Positions 62,142-64,000 of a stretch of DNA of 64,000 bases are shown piece by piece. Each line of letters opens with the position of its first letter. The stretch's first letter is position 1. The position numbers and the translations under genes were made by a program. The DNA comes from an uncultured Lachnospiraceae bacterium (GTDB lineage: Bacteria > Bacillota > Clostridia > Lachnospirales > Lachnospiraceae): NCBI GenBank assembly GCA_910586585.1, contig CAJUKA010000004.1, positions 1 to 64,000 of the forward strand, in the 5' to 3' direction. Under the pieces are notes generated by a model. The model had not been told where the DNA came from. It searched no databases and was given only the letters and a program-made list of their open reading frames with translations.

Positions 62142-64000
62142 TTAATGCCTTTTTGCATCTTTTTTCCTATTGTGCATCGTTCGATTTGATTTTTTTATCA
62201 CTGTTTTCTGCGGCTTCTTTCCACTAGAAGTTTTGCGTTGAATCGTTTGCTTTTTCGGCTGTTCACTAGCAAGTTTTCTTGGTTTTATCAGACAATGTTT
62301 TCCAAAACCAATCAAATCCTCGCGTCCTGCAAGCTTTAATGCTTCACGTACAAGCTCATAATTCTTGGGATTACGATATTGAATCAGAGCTCTCTGCATA
62401 GCTTTTTCATGAGGGTTTTTGCAGACGTAAACAGACTTCATAGAAACAGGATCGATACCTGTATAGTACATGACGGTTGACATCGTTGACGGTGTTGGAT
62501 AAAAATCCTGTACTTGTTCCGGCATATAACCAATATCTCTCAAATATTCTGCAAGTGCGACTGCTTCTTTGAGTGTAGAACCAGGATGCGAAGACATCAG
62601 ATATGGTACAAGAAACTGATTCTTGCCAATTTTCTGATTTAGTCTGCGAAATTTCTCAGTAAAAGCCTCATATACCGAATTTTCAGGTTTGCCCATTTTT
62701 TGAAGAACGGTATTGCAAATATGTTCTGGTGCCACTTTGAGTTGTCCACTGACATGATGTTCTACAAGCTCTTTGAAAAAAGAATCGTTTTTATCAAGTA
62801 AAAGATAATCAAACCGTATTCCAGAACGAACAAATACTTTTTTGACATTTGGAAGCTGTCTAAGCTTTTGTAAAAGCGATAAATAGTCAGAATGGTCAAC
62901 TGAAAGATTGGGGCAAGGTTTGGGACACAGGCATTGTCTGTGTTTGCATACACCCGCCTGAAGTTGCTTTTGACAAGATGGATGGCGGAAATTTGCTGTT
63001 GGGCCGCCTACATCATGGATATAACCTTTGAAATCCTTATCCTGTGTGATGAGTTTTGCCTCCGCTACTATTGAATCATGACTTCTGACTTGTATGATTC
63101 GTCCCTGATGAAACGTAAGTGCACAAAAATTACAGCCGCCAAAGCATCCCCGATTGCTGATAAGTGAAAATTTGATCTCTGCAATTGCTGGAACACCACC
63201 CTCTTTTTCATAAGAAGGATGATAAGTTCTTTGATATGGAAGCGCATAAATATCGTCCATTTCTTGTGTAGTAAGTGGCGGCTGCGGAATATTTTGAACA
63301 ACAAATACCCCGTTCGGATAAGGCTCAATCAATACTTTTCCATTATATGGATCTGTATTATCATGTTGTATCTTAAAGCTTTTCGCATACAATGATTTCT
63401 CAGATACCATATCATCATATGCGGGTAAAAGCTCATAATCATAAATATTGGAGATGTCTTTTGTTTTGTAAACAGTTCCTGCAATAAAAGACAAATCTTT
63501 GACAGAAATACCGCTGTTTAGGGCGTCTGCTATCTCAACAATTGATTTTTCACCCATACCATAGGATATCAAATCCGCTTGGCTGTCAAGCAGAATAGAA
63601 CGTTTAAATGCGTTTGACCAGTAATCATAATGCGCCATGCGTCGGAGGCTTGCTTCAATACCACCAATAATAATCGGTATTGTTCTGTATTTTCTGCGTA
63701 TGAGATTGCTGTACACAACTGTAGCATGATCGGGTCTTTTATATGGTACGCCGCCTGGTGTATAAGCATCTGTTTCCCGATGCTTTTTGGAAACATAATA
63801 ATGATTTACCATAGAATCCATATTCCCTGAAGAAACCAAAAATCCAAGTCGTGGTGTTCCCAAAACTGTAATGCTGTCATCATTTTTCCAGTCTGGCTGA
63901 GCAATTATGCCAACATGATAGCCATGCGCATGAAGCACACGTGTGATAATCGCAGGGCCAAAAGATGGATGATCCACATAAGCATCGCCAGAAACATAAA
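62142..64000 (-). CDS. YgiQ-family radical SAM protein, 5' end outside window
   Basis: Radical SAM protein of the YgiQ family, function unknown. The frame runs off the window edge: the last codons read YVSGDAYVDHPSFGPAIITRVLHAHGYHVG, which normally follows about 20 further residues. The cluster motif is in SNRGCFGGCNFCALTFHQGR, and a second Cys group KHRQCLCPKPCPN is typical of the family. The C-terminal about 45 residues are very basic (KKPQKTVIKKSNRTMHNRKK), as in other members. It is translated without interruption for 619 codons. Confidence 0.93.
   Translation of the reverse strand, partial: YVSGDAYVDHPSFGPAIITRVLHAHGYHVGIIAQPDWKNDDSITVLGTPRLGFLVSSGNMDSMVNHYYVSKKHRETDAYTPGGVPYKRPDHATVVYSNLIRRKYRTIPIIIGGIEASLRRMAHYDYWSNAFKRSILLDSQADLISYGMGEKSIVEIADALNSGISVKDLSFIAGTVYKTKDISNIYDYELLPAYDDMVSEKSLYAKSFKIQHDNTDPYNGKVLIEPYPNGVFVVQNIPQPPLTTQEMDDIYALPYQRTYHPSYEKEGGVPAIAEIKFSLISNRGCFGGCNFCALTFHQGRIIQVRSHDSIVAEAKLITQDKDFKGYIHDVGGPTANFRHPSCQKQLQAGVCKHRQCLCPKPCPNLSVDHSDYLSLLQKLRQLPNVKKVFVRSGIRFDYLLLDKNDSFFKELVEHHVSGQLKVAPEHICNTVLQKMGKPENSVYEAFTEKFRRLNQKIGKNQFLVPYLMSSHPGSTLKEAVALAEYLRDIGYMPEQVQDFYPTPSTMSTVMYYTGIDPVSMKSVYVCKNPHEKAMQRALIQYRNPKNYELVREALKLAGREDLIGFGKHCLIKPRKLASEQPKKQTIQRKTSSGKKPQKTVIKKSNRTMHNRKKDAKRH

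Noticed and set aside
1..64000. tRNA or rRNA genes
   Set aside because: No cloverleaf with a GGTTCRA-type T loop and no rRNA-like stretch was recognised in any intergenic region; a tRNAscan run would settle it.

Overview
This is a 64-kb piece of the core chromosome of a low-GC, AT-rich Firmicute, most likely a member of the Lachnospiraceae/Clostridia. The reasons are the gene order (mutS-mutL-miaA; mreBCD-PBP2-minCDE-rodA-mgsA; rplU-prp-rpmA-obgE-yhbY-nadD-yqeK-rsfS), strong AGGAGG-type ribosome binding sites, an N-terminally extended L27 with its Prp protease, a short-form HisG paired with HisZ, and a LexA/YneA-type SOS locus. No tRNA, rRNA, CRISPR array, prophage or complete transposon was seen. 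Genes are closely packed and many overlap by 4 bp; no gap exceeds 300 bp.

Layout on the + strand, 1-41 kb: an ABC ATPase/FtsX-type permease pair whose ATPase lacks a normal 5' end; proB, cardiolipin synthase, endonuclease IV, 5-formyl-THF cyclo-ligase, proA, an ArsC/Spx-like protein and a secreted protein; miaB; a SulP anion transporter; mutS-mutL-miaA and a methionine-gamma-lyase-family gene; radC-mreBCD-PBP2-minCDE-rodA (cell shape and division), then mgsA and a D,D-carboxypeptidase; a small P-loop protein; a structured GC-rich intergenic block followed by a HlyD-like gene, ylmE and sepF; aroB-lspA-rluD; an uncharacterised gene coupled to cstA; and a cytidylate-kinase-like protein.

From 41 kb to the end most genes are on the - strand: an AI-2E-family exporter, divergent from a + strand tyrosine recombinase; an SOS hub in which lexA diverges from a LysM membrane protein through an intergenic region carrying four LexA-type boxes; the rsfS-yqeK-nadD, yhbY, obgE and rpmA-prp-rplU genes; RNase E/G with two radical-SAM-associated genes; a secreted GH25 lysozyme with about 14 wall-binding repeats; hisZ-hisG-hisD-hisB; recU; a second RluA-family synthase; a small membrane protein; an SDR; and a YgiQ-type radical SAM protein cut by the window edge.

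The most unusual non-coding signal is a dispersed composite palindromic repeat. A 20-bp palindrome (TTGAGCGCCAGCGCGCTCAA), a 4-bp spacer, a 19-bp palindrome (CAAAAAGC-3 nt-GCTTTTTG), 44 bp, and a second copy of the first palindrome together make exactly 107 bp. It occurs at 49417-49523 and, inverted, at 55018-55124. A shortened copy overlaps the mutS stop codon and degenerate copies lie elsewhere. Other points worth attention are the structured GC-rich block near 32.1 kb, the about 240-residue insertion in PBP2, the uncharacterised cstA partner, and the promoter-terminator arrangement before mutS.
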